Shown: piece by piece, positions 34,021-46,965 of the stretch | Layout of the letters: every line of letters begins with the position of its first letter | Numbering within the stretch: position 1 is the first letter of the stretch | Origin: Malachius bipustulatus | Taxonomy: Eukaryota > Arthropoda > Insecta > Coleoptera > Melyridae | DNA: 64,000 bases | NCBI GenBank assembly: GCA_910589415.1 | Contig: OU342635.1 | Coordinates: 4,650,001-4,714,000, forward strand | Reading direction: 5' to 3' | Made by a program: the position numbers and the translations under genes | The notes under the pieces: generated by a model | Databases searched by the model: none | What the model was told of the DNA's origin: nothing | The model's input: only the letters and a program-made list of their open reading frames with translations

Positions 34021-35190
34021 ATTTTCGAACGACTAGGAATTCATATAAAAAAATTTAAAACAACCGGAAGTGGTGCAGAGTGGTAATTTTAGAGCACAAT
34101 TATTGTTGCTAGAGCGCCATTACAGTTAGTTAACCGACAACTGACAGTGACAGTTGTTGATTTGTGACTTCAAGTCTTGTCAGAACAAAGCGTTTTTCTT
34201 TATTACTTATTAGGATTCAGTAGCCCTCGAGCCTACTACAGCAGGTTTTGTTTTATTTATTATTAATTAATTAAATTATTTGTTTGGTTCTATTAATTTT
34301 TTTCCAAGCTCATGACTGAATAGAAAAACTAGTTATAATTACTGAGACACGCGTTTGTTTGCCTTGAAGGAAAATAATTATTACGAAAAAATTACTGTTT
34401 TAAAATGTCCCCTACCGACCAAAGATTATAACATCGGGAGCAGCGCCTATGCATAAAATAAATTAAATAATAAAGCCTTACTTATATTATTAGAACATTG
34501 ATCTGAGATTGCTGGACACCCCTTTGTAAAAAAGATAATTATTGGGTAAAAATGTATCATAAAAAGATCATTTTGTTAGCGCGACCGCCCCGCCCTTAAG
34601 TCTACTTTGAAGTAAAATTTTTGGGAACTCTGACTTTATAGATCTACAGCGACCGCCAAAAAGCTGGCATCATGTTAGAAAAACTTTTAGTTAGATTTAA
34701 CAACAATAAATTCAATAAATGATCTCTGCTTGCTTGAAGACTTATTTTGTCCCAATCGAACGTACCTACTCTATTTACCGAGAAAATAGCCTTTTTTGGA
34801 AATTTGGAAAATTATAAAAAGGCAATTTTTCGAAAATTTAGCAAGGTTTCAATTTGTTTTTCATAGTATGGCAATTTCAGCTCACTTGATAGTCTTCCAG
34901 CTCAAAGTCATGAAATTTTTGAAATAACTTTTTCCAAAAACTGAATTAATATTTTAGTTTTTGAATTATTTTCAAATTATAGGCCTTAGGTATTTCAAAC
35001 TTCATTTTATCTGTTATTTTTTTTTTTTTAACGAAAAGTTCATTTTTTGGTGATAATATTCACATTTTTGGTGCAAAGTCCTTTTTAGAGAAAAATGTTT
35101 TTTTTATATAAGAACTCTATCATTTCTGGATCAATCTGGAAAATAGACGAATCCTCCTGGTTCGAAAGTTGCCTCTCCATCTTCCCGTTT
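34021..35190. other. No gene seen
   Basis: Mixed AT-rich DNA. No frame or splice-bounded exon is recognised, and the missing DNIT exon of the phosphatase is not visible here. Confidence 0.4.
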
Positions 35191-36310
35191 TATTTTTTGA
35201 GACTTAGGGGGGAATATTTCCTCTTTTCATAATTTTGAGATGGTATTTTTCTGCAGTATTTTCGCCAGTATTTTCGCCAGCTGACTCTTTTGTTACGCCC
35301 CACATTTCTCTTAAATTTCTTTCTGGCATCACAAAAACAGCATCCTCTGCTGAGGATGCTGTCTTAGTGACCTTCTCGCAGACCTCTTTTCCTCATTCCA
35401 CCACTTCAATCATTTGAGGTGGCCTTCTCAAGAGATACTTTTTGTATGCCTCTATTATTTCTTTACTTGCTCTCAAAGTCTCAACCTCTTTGTCTATGTT
35501 TGCCTGTGTAATTCCAGCACCAGAATCCTTGAAAGCTTTGTTTGGAGTTCTTTTTATGAAGATTACCCAATCAGTCGCTCTTGGATTCTTTCTCTTTTCC
35601 TTTTAACAGAAAATTGAATCAGAAAAGTGAAGAAAAGCAATCTTGAATCTGCAGAATTTTTTTTGTCAGACTGGTTATCATTCCCGTGCTTGATTCCATT
35701 CCGGCAGCAGCTGAACGCCATAAGTGTCATCTGACGCATCCCCGAGTTGTAACAACTCATAATTGAGCTCCTAGTCATTGCTTTATTTTTTCGCAGGATC
35801 GTCCTGGCTCTGACTGACGCAACTTGGTCACCAACTGGTCGGTTAGACCTGATGACAAGACAACATGCATCTTCTTCTTGGATGATCTTGGTTGTTGAGG
35901 GTGTTTTTTTGCAGAAGATCTAGCTTTTGGGTTGGCGGGCTTGGAGGTTTCCTTCCCTATTAGAGTCGTTTTTCGGGGGGCTCGCCTCACTAGCTGGCTT
36001 CGTGGATAGCCTGAAGGTTTGCTTCCGTTTCAGGGGACTTGGGAGTCCTGCTGAATTCCTCTCCCCTTAGTCTGGTTGCTCCCACCTGATTGGGGCGGAT
36101 GTGGTCGCAGAAATTTTTCGCCGCTGCCTCATCTCCTGCTTTTTTGTCTTCTCTCCTTTTCTCTGTTTTCCTTTTCTCCCTTTTTTATTCTGAGGTCTTT
36201 CTTCTTTTCTAGGCGACGGCAGGCTCGTTCTGGGTTTCCGGTGGGATGACATTCCTGGTTTCTTGCTTTCCTCCTGAGGAATTCGGAAACCCTCAGATAT
36301 CTTCTTTGTT
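35190..36310 (-). pseudogene. Broken repeat-derived coding region, Lys/Arg/Pro-rich (possible retroelement ORF1)
   Basis: Three consecutive - strand open pieces (36252-36067, 35990-35775, 35778-35563) and a fourth around 35420-35230 have coding-like, basic, low-complexity products (for example RKPRTSLPSPRKEERPQ). The first piece recurs on the + strand at 37790-37940, so the source is repetitive. A gag/ORF1-type nucleic-acid-binding protein is the best guess. No zinc knuckle or RT is seen. A perfect 11-bp hairpin (acagcatcctc/gaggatgctgt) sits at 35337-35362. Confidence 0.4.
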
Positions 36311-37789
36311 TTTGAGTGGATATTCTCGCGACCGTGGGCCAGGGAGCTTATTTTTTCTCTTGTAATTGCAAGGCTTTGTTGTACTGGCTTAAAATGTTAA
36401 TGGATTGAAAATAAAAACTTGAAGATGATCAGTAATAATTTCGTTAATAATAATTTTTTGATTTGCTCCTGTTTGGGATAAGTCTGACTATAGATTCTTC
36501 TTGATGCAAAATAACCGCGTAAAATAGCTTTTATTGAAAAAAAGTTTTTACCAGATTCTGAACAAGATTAGATGATGATAGTAGCGGGAGTTAAAAAATG
36601 TTAGTACCTATGTTTATAAAATGTAGTAGGTAGGTATTACAATGGGAGGAAGTAAATGTGGCCCCCTCTCTCAATTTACCTACAGACAGCGCTCTGCTTG
36701 CGGCCGCAATCGATCACGATCAGACTCACAATTTGGTAACCACAAAATAAATGGTTTTGCTTTCTTAGCTGGTTTGTTGGGGCATTCAGGCGAAATTGAG
36801 AATGGCAGGTTAATTCGCTAACTGTGAATAAAAATATTTTTTCCTTTATTATGATAATGCTGTGGACATACAACAGTCATCAACAAAGGAAACATTATAC
36901 CGTCAAAATCATCTAAATCATCAGTTATTGACCTTGACCATTGGTCGTTAGTTACGCAGGTTGACGGAAATCATAAAACCATATTATCAAAACCTTTGAA
37001 TATGATGACGGATTAGACTAAAACTAGACATAAGTGCAAAGTGTACTGACCTCAAATTTTATGAATAAAAATTACGTACTCTGTTAAATACACTCTCTAA
37101 AGACATATGTAGTTATAATGTTACATTATTAAAGAAACTAAGTGGTAGGTAGGTATATGTTGAAGCTTTTATGTTCAGCAATAAAAAACCTTTGGTGACT
37201 TCAGCTAATAAAGGTATGAAATGAGTATCGATGATAGAATGGATTAATTACCGTGAAAGAGTTTTTATCAATGACTGTTTTACTGCAAATAACAAATTAT
37301 GGTAGTGCATACTCTAGCTAGAATATTATAATTATTAAGATTTGTTGCTAAACATGCCGATGATTGAAGAAATTATCAGACCATTCTATATGCATGCTCT
37401 TGGCTTGTGGTTTATTATGTAGAGCAGCAAAATAGTTATGTAGGTATATACCGACAGTAAAAACACCGTTTTTACGCGATAATGCATACTTTGTTCTAGC
37501 GCAAACTACTCCTAAATTTCATTAAGGATAAATAGTTTTGTTTCTTTTCCATGTTCGATATGCGGCTGCCTGCTGCTACTTGATCGTTTCCATTTCTAGT
37601 GCTCAATTTAAAATAAATAAATACACTACTTATACTTTTGAGGCCACCATAAATCATTTTTCCATCCTTGTCTGATCTGTTAATATGTTTCAAATTCACG
37701 ACGTGGCGTACCTTTGTTTGAAGTAACGTAGGTCGTGTATAAGTAAATTACGTTGGGAAAGTTGCAAGGATTAAAAATGCCAAATGGTT
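36311..37789. other. No gene seen
   Basis: Intergenic AT-rich DNA between two copies of a repeat-derived basic coding piece. Confidence 0.4.
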
Positions 37790-37950
37790 CCAGTTTTCAG
37801 TTCACCAGAAATGCATCCCTCTCGGAAACCCAGAACGAACCAGCAGTCGTCAAGGAAATAGAAAGACCAGAAGAAAGAAGGGAGAAAAGGAAATAAGAGA
37901 GGGATAAAGATGACAACAAGGTGGCGAGAAATTTCTGCGGCCACTTGTAG
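37790..37950 (+). repeat. Inverted second copy of the 36067-36252 coding piece
   Basis: The sequence cggaaacccagaacgaaccagc through gagaaatttctgcggccac matches the reverse complement of 36240-36100 (gtttccggt...gaaatttttcgccgctgcc) with small gaps. It is followed at 37976-38002 by a hairpin, cccttaccccc/gggggtaaggg. Confidence 0.65.
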
Positions 37951-38439
37951 GGTCAGGTGACTTACCCCTCAACTCCCCTTACCCCCAATGTGGGGGTAAG
38001 GGAGACCCAGTCTGTTCCAAACGTGGAATAGACGACGAACACACTCCTTAATAGGTACCAATGTAGGTGAATGCGTGTTTGTGAGATTATCCTGTGCAAT
38101 AATCTCACGCCTCAGTTATTTGGGCCTTTTGGAAGAAATGGAATTTCTCTTATTGATAGACCTTCTTGGTTTGAAAAAAAATCGGGGGAATTGTCGGGCA
38201 AAATCGGGCAAAAACTAGATTATAGCGTAACTTGAGGGCTGATTTTTTGTCTCGTATGGTGTCGCCTTAGAGGTGTAATTTTTTATGATGGATTTTTTAA
38301 ATTTGTTGCTAAAGATCGAAAGTGATTGCTTTCGTAGTATTTTAAATGCAAAACATCATTAATCGATCCCTTTTGGCACTCCGTTCCTGTTAACATAGAA
38401 TTCCAGATTCCAGACTTGTTTTAATTTTCCCAACCAGAC

Positions 38440-38700
38440 CTAGGCCACTGTCTGTTGCGGTTTGCAAGTTCGACGTCCGCGCATGCATCCAGATCCAGCC
38501 AGCCGTCTCTGACGATCGCGAATCGCGATATCGTCCAATCCACGGTTTATAAGCTTCCAGCGAACTTCTAAGACCGAGCGAGCTTTCGCCTCTCGTTCAA
38601 TATTTTTATTTAATTCCTGCTTCGCTCGCCGGTGCCGGTAGTTGTTAAGCTCGCATTCATCCGTCATTGAAGGTTGAAGGCGCGTCTTTTGCTTGTGCTT
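38440..38700. promoter_or_regulatory. CpG-dense island in AT-rich DNA
   Basis: The run includes tcgacgtccgcgcatgcatcc, ctgacgatcgcgaatcgcgatatcg and cgagcgagctttcgcctctcg, with many CG dinucleotides. There is an open - strand frame of 75 codons (38667-38440) with Arg-rich content and no recognisable family. It could be a promoter or first exon of a gene running in either direction, or a GC-rich repeat. Confidence 0.3.
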
Positions 38701-40194
38701 TACGTAGGTATTACGTGCGATTATAGACCTTCGCGTATTTGATATTCCGGTGTCATATTATCATATTCCACAAATCACGCTCTGAATGTATAAACTGCTT
38801 ATACCGACTGGTAGTTTGAAGAATTAGTTGTTTTTTTCTTTGAATCGCCTTGAAAATTACCCAATTATTAGTTTGGGTGTTACAACAGTAATCCGGACTT
38901 TATAAATCAATCTTGCTGACTTTGAGGGAAGGATTTATTAAAGGTGAGATACCTACTAAAAAATGTTTATGCAATTTTACTAAGTCCAATTATTATGGTA
39001 TTTTTATGTTAAACTAGACTAAAAGGGTGTTGGATAGGTAAAGAATACACTCGTGTGGCTTACAATAATTATTATTTTTGCACGACCGAATTTATAAGCA
39101 TCATTTAAATCATAATTGATTCTGGGATGTTTTGCCGTGGTCCATGAAGATTTGCTCCGAACGTTTCGTCCACAACTGCGTTAGACATGCATAATCAGCG
39201 GTTAGTGACTGTTTGCAAATAGCATTTTTGGTAATTATTCAGATCAGTGGCCATTTATTTACACTGTTAGGTATATTCCATTTTCTTTATAGTTTTTTTT
39301 TTGGCAAATGACTTTATAGATTCTAACCGGACCAGTGAGCGAATAGGGGGGCGAGGAAGGAGGGGGGGAGTTAAAAATTTGCACAGGAGAAACTCTTTGT
39401 AGGTATCACCGGTCCTTATTGAGGTCGGTTCTAAACTAATGGACCATTCGAGAAGAGCAAGAAAAAATAAGAAAAACCGTCAAATAGATAATGGGCCATC
39501 TCAATGGTAATAATTACAGTTATAGCAAAATAAATATCTCCCTTATTACCACTTTGAACAGACTTTCAGTAATACCGTGTTACTCCTATTATAGAGACCC
39601 ATACTCTCTCCTAGTGTACATAGAATAGAACTCCTGAGTGCCACTGATCTGAATAATGATCGCATTTTTTAACGACAACAAATCAAATTTGAATAAATGA
39701 TGAACCCTCCCCCCCCCCCTTAATTTTTTATTGTAGATTTCGGGTAATTCTGAGAAAGTATACAACTTTAATCCGAAAAAACTGTGTCGAAAAAAAAGAG
39801 TTTTTCGGCAGCTTGCGTGGTAAAAATAGCGTACGTAACACGAGCCATTTGCCACTCCCGTGATGATGGAAATGAATCATTTGTATTTAACGAGGTACCA
39901 TTACTATTACTATTGGTATTTATTTATTTATTTTTACTTTTATATTTTTTGTTTTTCATTTATTCCCTGTATTTAATTTATCTGTTTATTATTATTTTGT
40001 TTAATAATCTGGAATAGAAAACGGGAGGTCTCCATTTGAAGAATTACATTTACCTCATCCCCCGATACCCCTAACCCCCCGTGGGAGGATAGGGGTTGAT
40101 TTTGATACCTTACATTACAAGGTCCCCTCGATCTCACAAAAAAGTTGTGTTGGAAATTTTTTCTAAAAGGCTGTTCCTAGGTAATCGACCCTAC
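38701..40194. other. No gene seen
   Basis: AT-rich DNA with poly-C and poly-G runs (39358-39370, 39708-39719). Short open frames have no recognisable content. Confidence 0.4.
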
Positions 40195-41630
40195 ATTAAA
40201 ACCGTACTGAAGTGGCACCCTTAAGTGCGATTTTTTATAAAATTCAAACAGCATTCGTTTGTCCACCCTTCAAAAAATTACGGCAAAACTAAAAAAAATT
40301 ACATCCGCACCCCCATGAAATCGTGTACCTTGGTCATGTTTTGCGCGGAGAAAAATGTGCCAAAAAAGTGCAAAATAGTAGGAAAACGTGGAGTTGACCG
40401 CAGACAAAAATGTCATGGCTCAGGAACATTGGAGGACGGACAGGGATCCGCGAGGCAGGAAAATTTTTTAGAACGGCTGAAGATCGAGAAGCCATCGTCA
40501 GGGTAATCGTCAACGTTCGGGAGACCCACCATGGCACATAAAGAAGAAGACCCCCATGAACATATTTCATTAATTTTCAAACAAGAAAAGATTGAAGGAA
40601 GAAGAAGATTGAAGAAAAGTATGACCAAATGAAAAAAAAAATGACAGCATGAAATTCAAACGACATTCGTTTGTCGACGATTTTTCCACGTTTCTCCAAC
40701 CTAACCCCCCCCCCCCCCCCTCAAATAACATTTAATTATACAGTGGATCGACAGTAAGGAGAATAATAAATGGACAATCATATTTATGACACCTAATAAG
40801 CATTCCAGTGATACCTATTGAAGAAAATGCAGCCGGAAGCGCTCAGGGCCAGACACTCTGTGTATTTGTTAACAGTGCCGTAACTGTGGGTTCAGGTTGT
40901 TTTGGTGTAAGAACAATTTCTTTTTTTTATAGGTAAAGTCTTTAAAACGTTCTATTGTGCATGCATGGGGTGGGTAAACGAACAAATCGTGGACAATCGT
41001 AGGTATATCCCGTATGAAAATTAATGACAAAATAAATACAAATATTCATGAGGGGTTCTAAATATATTTTTTTTATTGGGCGTAACTTTTTTTTTAAGGG
41101 TGGTAAAGCGAAAATTTTGGTTGTACAAACGTGAAAAATTCGTGGACAAATGAGCGCCGTTTTAATTTTTAAAAAATTCGCATTTAGTGCTGCTGTTTTA
41201 TTTTTTAAGTTTGGTCAAAACTTTTCTTTGAGAAGGAGACAATGGAAATTTTTGAGTGGACAAACCTGATGGACAAATCGTGGACAAAAGAATGCCGTTT
41301 GAAAATTAATGAAACATGTTCGGTTTTCCGTAACTTTTTTTTTGAGGGTGGACAAATGTGAGTAAATCGTGGACAAAAGAGTGCCGTTTTAATTTTATAA
41401 AAATTTGCATTTTTTTTTAAATTTGGTCATACTTTGCTTTATGGAGGGGGGGATAAACGATATTTCGAGTGGACAAACGTGGACAAATCGTGAAAAAACG
41501 AATGCCGTTTGAAAATTAATCAAGTTTGTTCGTTTTGTCATAACTTTTTCTTGAAGAATTAGAAAAACGAGTGCCGTTTGAATTTTATAAAAATTCATAC
41601 TGTAGGGGTGTTAACTTCACTGAGATCTCG
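40195..41630. mobile_element. Palindromic element with internal repeats ('cattcgtttgtccac' family)
   Basis: The left end, ctgaagtggcaccctt (about 40207), mirrors ggggtgttaacttcactgag at about 41604-41624. Inside, blocks such as 'attttataaaattcaaacggcattcgtttgtccacgatttttcc' recur in one direction up to about 40700 and in the other from about 40965 on (ggacaaatcgtggacaaa...gaatgccgtttgaa). A C-tract of 16 bases lies near the centre (40706). A related array lies at 55610-56520. Confidence 0.7.
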
Positions 41631-41814
41631 ACTAAGCTATTAAGCAAAAAAACCTTGCGCATCAGTCACATAAATACATAAATACAGCACTCTCTCTATA
41701 ATCCGGCACTTCACTTCTCCGGCCGGGCCTGTAATCCGCCATTTTTATACAGGGTCTACTATGCGAGTTGCTCGGTAATTTCAAGCATGATTTTGAAAAA
41801 GGTAGATGAAAATA

Positions 41815-42514
41815 CAGGGTGTTCTACAAGCTCTATGACAAACTTTGACAGATGGTAGGTTGCTTGATTTTAAACATATTTTTTTTAATAAACATGGGTC
41901 CGATTCGTTTTTGTTTAGAAGTTACAAGCATTCTTAGAACACGACCTTTTAGAGTTTATTGATGACGTGCAACTCAATATTATTCAAAATATGTGGTATC
42001 AGCATGACGGTGCACCACCACATAGAGGAAGACAAGTTGCTGCTTGGCTAAATGAACATTTCCCGAATAAATGGATAGGTCAAGAAGGTCCAATATCATG
42101 GCCACCTCGTTCTCCCGATCTGAATCATCTGGATTTTTATTTATGGGGACACATGAAGCAGCTGGTCTACCATGTTGAAATCGCTACCCATCAGCAGTTA
42201 CTTGAAAGAATTCAAGGTGCAGCTAACCAAATAAGAAATGATCCAAATCTCATTCTTCGAGTGACCGAATCTTTAGTTCGTCGATGTGAGGCTTGCATTC
42301 AAGCTGAGGGTGGACATTTCGAACAATTTTTATAGTCTTAAGTTTTGTGATTATCATTTAATTTAAATTTTTATTGTTGATTGTTAATAAAGGTTAAATG
42401 CTTGTAACTTCTAAACAAAAACGAATCGGACCCATGTTTATTAAAAAAAATATGTTTAAAATCAAGCAACGTACTATCTGTCAAAGTTTGTCATAGAGCT
42501 TGTAGAACACCCTG
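41815..42514 (+). mobile_element. 700-bp Tc1/mariner-like element, TA-flanked, internally deleted
   Basis: CAGGGTGTTCTACAAGCTC at the left mirrors GAGCTTGTAGAACACCCTG at the right, with TA on both sides. The terminal repeats are about 115 bp, nearly perfect, and include 'aacatgggtccgattcgttt' and its mirror. The inside holds the last third of a transposase (see next entry). It is the shortest and best-preserved member of the CAGGGTG family here and identifies that family as Tc1/mariner-like. Confidence 0.9.
41967..42335 (+). pseudogene. Transposase C-terminal part (DDE, mariner-like)
   Basis: An uninterrupted frame of 122 codons has WYQHDGAPPHRGRQVAAWLN, then WPPRSPDLNHLDFYLWGHMK. These are the second catalytic Asp block and the third catalytic region (SPDLNxxDFxLWG) of insect IS630/mariner-like transposases. 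The end, RRCEACIQAEGGHFEQFL, is the usual C-terminus of this group. The N-terminal DNA-binding domain and first Asp are missing, so the product cannot act as a transposase. The initial ATG is probably not a true start. Confidence 0.88.
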
Positions 42515-42984
42515 TATAAAATTGTTTTTTAGCTTCCTCTTCGTTGGAATAATGTCATTTTTTTCCTGTGAAAACGCGCCCTAAAAAGAATGTAGAAAAT
42601 TAGAAATTTTGACCGATCTTCTACCTACGCCACCGGTAAACTAATGACAAAAACGCTAAAAACTACTAAAAACTAAAACGCTATAAAAACTACTAAAAAA
42701 AACTTGTGTTAAAAAAATTTCAGTTCCCTAGATAGATTGAAGACTACGACCTGTAATCGAGTGTCGAAAACGGATTTTTGCGAAATTTGAAGGACAACCT
42801 GTATAAACAACGTTTTTTCGAAAGGTTTTCTATTCAAAATCCATGCATTGTTTATCCACGGGTTTATCCAAAATCCATAGATTTTACAGGATTTTAAAAT
42901 TTGTGTCAAAAGTTTGAAAGGTTATTAAGGGGCGTTTTTAAAATCGAAAATTTTAAATTAAGAGAAATAGACATGATATATACA

Positions 42985-43400
42985 GGGTCTCCGGAAATAG
43001 CACATGCCTAGAAAGGGGTAATATAAAAAAAAACTTTTTTCCTACAAACTTATATGTCCAAGCTTACCGTTTTTGAGATACAGGGTGTCAAAAAATATTA
43101 TTTTTCTAGTTTTTTTTTAAGATATGATTTTTTCATGCGCCATTTTAGGATTGAGAGAAGTTTTTTGTCCTTAATTTTCCGATAATGTTTTGAAACATCC
43201 AAAACGAGCTTTTCATCGTAAGTGACCGTTTTTCTCGGAAACGGTTAACTTTAGAGCTGTCACCCAAAAGTATCTTTTTGGTGTAGAAAACATGGGCGGT
43301 TCTAAGGGGCTCCTTAAAATCGCTTTTATTCCAGTGGCGTAGAAGTTATAGGGGGTTCAAAGTACACACCTAAAACCTAAGCCACGCAATTTTTATTTTT
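42985..43400. mobile_element. Single arm of a CAGGGTC/CAGGGTG foldback relative
   Basis: A TA-flanked cagggtctccggaaatagcac begins near 42982. A second terminus-like gatacagggtgtcaaaaaat lies at 43078. 'ccagtggcgtagaagttatagggggt' is typical of the arms of this family. No mirror arm is present nearby. Confidence 0.5.
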
Positions 43401-45400
43401 TTTATTTTTTTTTATGTAGAATCACCTCTATTTCTAGGTTGGGTGTTGACAATGACTCCTGTCTTGAAAAACTCTGAATTGTACCTTTGTAATTTTTTTA
43501 CTTAATGTATTTTTGCGCTAACGCTAAATGCTACATTTTTTCTGCATTAACTTTAACAGTATACGTTAAAAGCTCGATTTATAGCTTTATGAGACCCGGT
43601 GTTAGTGTAATTCCTTTTATAACGGTCTAGTTTCTAGTAAGAAGAATTATTAATCTGTGGAGGATCTCTGTTCAGAATAGTATCAAAAATAACATTTTTC
43701 TTTTTTTCCAAATTTGTAATGTAAGCAGTTTTGTCTTTTTAACTTCCCACGCTTCTTCTTGTTTGACGTACTGATGATGGTAAACAATAATTAGACGTAC
43801 TGAAATTAAAATCTATTCAAGATATTTCCGAATAGAAACCCCTGGCTTGGATATAATCGGTGCATGTTCAAGCTGCATGTAGGCATGCAACTGACTGTAG
43901 TATGTAATATGTATCTCTAATAACGGATCATTCGTCACTGTCCTATTATTCGCTTTGCTTAATGAGATACAGCGACGCGTTACTTGTTACTTGTTACTTC
44001 CATTCCAACAATGAATCCTAATGAATCGTTGATTCCCTCCCGCGACAAATTATTTCATATGTTAATATTAAGATCATTAAGATAATCTTTATTTATTGTT
44101 CACCTAAATTATATAATCGCTTAAAAACTGATGGACGATAGATTCGTCAATGAGTCACGGACGATTGATTGTCCTTAATATTGTGGAAATTTGGGCCGGC
44201 CTGCCATTTCTGACTTCCGAACGTGGAGGAATGTCCATAGTTGGGTCAAACGTGATCATTTAAGTGAAATGTTATGATTCATTGATTGAGTTTCGATTCA
44301 AGAGTTACGTGAGATGTTACATTGGTACAGAGTAGGTACAGAGATGTTGATTTAGGTCGCGGATTATCGGATTTTTATTGCGTTATACATACCTGCAGAT
44401 GTACAAGAAGTTAAATCTGATGGTTCGTTACTGAGTGTGTGGGTAAGATAATATTTCAGCAGCCGAGAAATAGTATTTATGTGGTCAGTTGCCTCAGATA
44501 CGGAGGTCAAAAGTTGCCTTTAATTGGCAAAATATTTTGATGCTAGGCTGGAATTTTTTATTATTGTCAATAATATCGGTAATGCTTTCCTATATCGGTT
44601 TTTAAATGACGACTAATGAAAACATATAAAAATTGATTAATTTATTTCCAAGATTAAAAAAATATAACTAAAATAAGAAAGAAATGATAGGTCTGAGTCT
44701 GAGAGAAAGCTGCGATTTGTGGATCTTCGGTAATCCATAGAATCTTCCTGGTCTTGAGTTATACCTAGGTAGTTAGTTGCTTGATTTGGTCAGTAGAAAT
44801 CATCTTACTATTACGGAGTTTGGAAATAATTTTATTGGCCTTTTATTGTAATTTTATCGAAATCGGGATTTTTCAATTTTTTCAGAATATATCAGCAACG
44901 ACTGAAATTGTTCTAAATATTTCTTCAGATTCTTAAGAGTATAAATCTAATTTAACCGCTTCTATATCTCCCACTTCTCAAAATACCAATAGTGAGGGAA
45001 ATAAAAAAAACGACCTAATAAACGAAGCCGGTAGTTATTCGATAAAACCATACCGCAGCTTATTACCTCTATGGACATAAGAATAAAAGTATCTAGGAAA
45101 AACCAATAGAATATCGTTAATATTTATGGAACGTAATTATTCCAAGAACCATTATCCGCCTACACAAGAGACACCCCATTTCAGTAATTAAGCCACTTTT
45201 ATTGCAATGCCATTTCGGATGGACCGTAGATTGTTTGATAGAAGGGGAATCGGATTCTCGCTAGACGAGCAATTTCTTGAGAGGAAACACGAACCTCTGG
45301 GAAAACAAAATGACTCAAGTTTGCGTATAATCACTGGAGGGTGATTCGCCCCCCGTTCCCATCGTCGGAGATCTACACTATCGATATTGATATTCGGGTG
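43401..45400. other. No gene seen
   Basis: AT-rich intergenic DNA. No exon or element end could be defined. Confidence 0.4.
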
Positions 45401-45424
45401 CGATACCAGACGTTGAGACTTTGC

Positions 45425-46100
45425 CAAGACCCTCTTATAGTTTTTAGAATTGCTGTGTTTTCTTCCGATGATACAGAATGTTCAGAAAATACACTAATAA
45501 AAGCAACCTTACTCCTAGCGTGACGGTGAATGTGAAAAAAAAATTTTACCCGTGTTTTTTTTTTGGGAAATTCTTCAACGAGTGAATAATGACCGTTCTT
45601 CCCCCAATACCCTTTTATAGTTTTTAGAATTGCTGTGTTTTCTTCCGAATAATACAGAATGTTCAGAAAATACACTAATAAAAGCACCCTGCTTACTCTT
45701 AGCGTGACTGTGAATGTGATCAAGGAGTGAATAATGGCCATTCTTCCCCCAAGACTCTCTTATACATTTTAGAATTACAGTGTTTTCTTCCGAATGATAC
45801 AGAATGTTCAGAAAATACACTAATAAAAGCGCTCTTACTCTTGGCGTGACGGTGAATGTGAAAAAAATATTTGTACCCGTGTTTGTGATATTCTTCAACG
45901 AGTGAATAATGATCATTCTTCTCCCAAGAACTCTCTTAAAGTTTTTAGAATTGCGTGTTTTCTTCCGATTAATACAGAGTGTTAGGGAAATACACTAATA
46001 AAAGCACCCTTACTCTTAACGTGACGGTGAATGTGAAAAAAATATTTTTACCCGTGTTTATTGTGATATTCTTCAACGAGTGAATAATGGCCGTTCTTCG
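45425..46100. repeat. Tandem array, about 150-185-bp unit, four copies
   Basis: The unit contains 'tagtttttagaattgctgtgttttcttccga', 'atacagaatgttcagaaaatacactaataaaagc', 'gcgtgacggtgaatgtgaaaaaaat' and 'attcttcaacgagtgaataatg'. Copies begin near 45435, 45614, 45760 and 45933. The second copy lacks the middle part. Open - strand frames here just reflect the repeat. Confidence 0.88.
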
Positions 46101-46965
46101 CTCGTTAAATGAAGAATACCCTATTATTTTATTTTTATTTCACCCGCTGAGCTGTGATTGATTTGACTGCGTGAATATGGGTCTATTATCTGACCGCATG
46201 AAGAATGTCCGTCATTATTAAATTGAATTAAGTAGGATAATTCAATGGTCGTAGAAAAAATTATTTATTTATTTTTGTTTAAACTATTATTTGATTTGTG
46301 CATGTGAGAGGCTTGAAATATTTACATGTATTATATATTTTTTTATTTGCGCAAATTATCGTCTATTCATACGGCATTTATGTCTGGTGTCATCAATCAC
46401 CCCGATGCGTGAAATATGAACTGTAAAAATTATTCTAACAATATCTGCTCACCAGCAATTGTTTTCTTTTTTTCTTTTTGCATAAAGCCGTTTGCCAGCT
46501 GACGCTACTGACACATGCATAACGTGAACTATATTGATGAAAAATCTTTTATGATGCTAAAATTACTTAGGCTGAAATTTGATAACATATGCGAGCACGC
46601 AAACGAATCTATTCCATATTCCATATACCATATACAGGATCTTCACTTAAAATAATTGAACAAAGTACATAACATGATCTGTCTACTATGTTTTAATGAT
46701 ATTCTACATTCGGAATGTTTGTATGTATAAGTAGATGCATCATGGATGTTCTATAAATACAGGTTTATTGCAGGTATAAAGAATTTAAGTCTAATGGTGC
46801 GTGAGTTCCGAGTTAATGGCCCATATATTTTTCAAATTTCTAAAACTGAGTCAGAAAAAATCAAATGAAATGGTCTACTGAAATATGATACTTTATGTGA
46901 TGAAATATCCTTATCAGACAAATCTCAGCTTTTATCCTATAATAAAAATAATTATCCTTCTAGGA
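46101..46965. other. No gene seen
   Basis: AT-rich DNA, no element recognised. Confidence 0.4.

Noticed and set aside
45373..45916. Two antisense frames with similar proteins
   Set aside because: The similarity simply reflects the tandem DNA array; no splice or start context and one copy is out of step.
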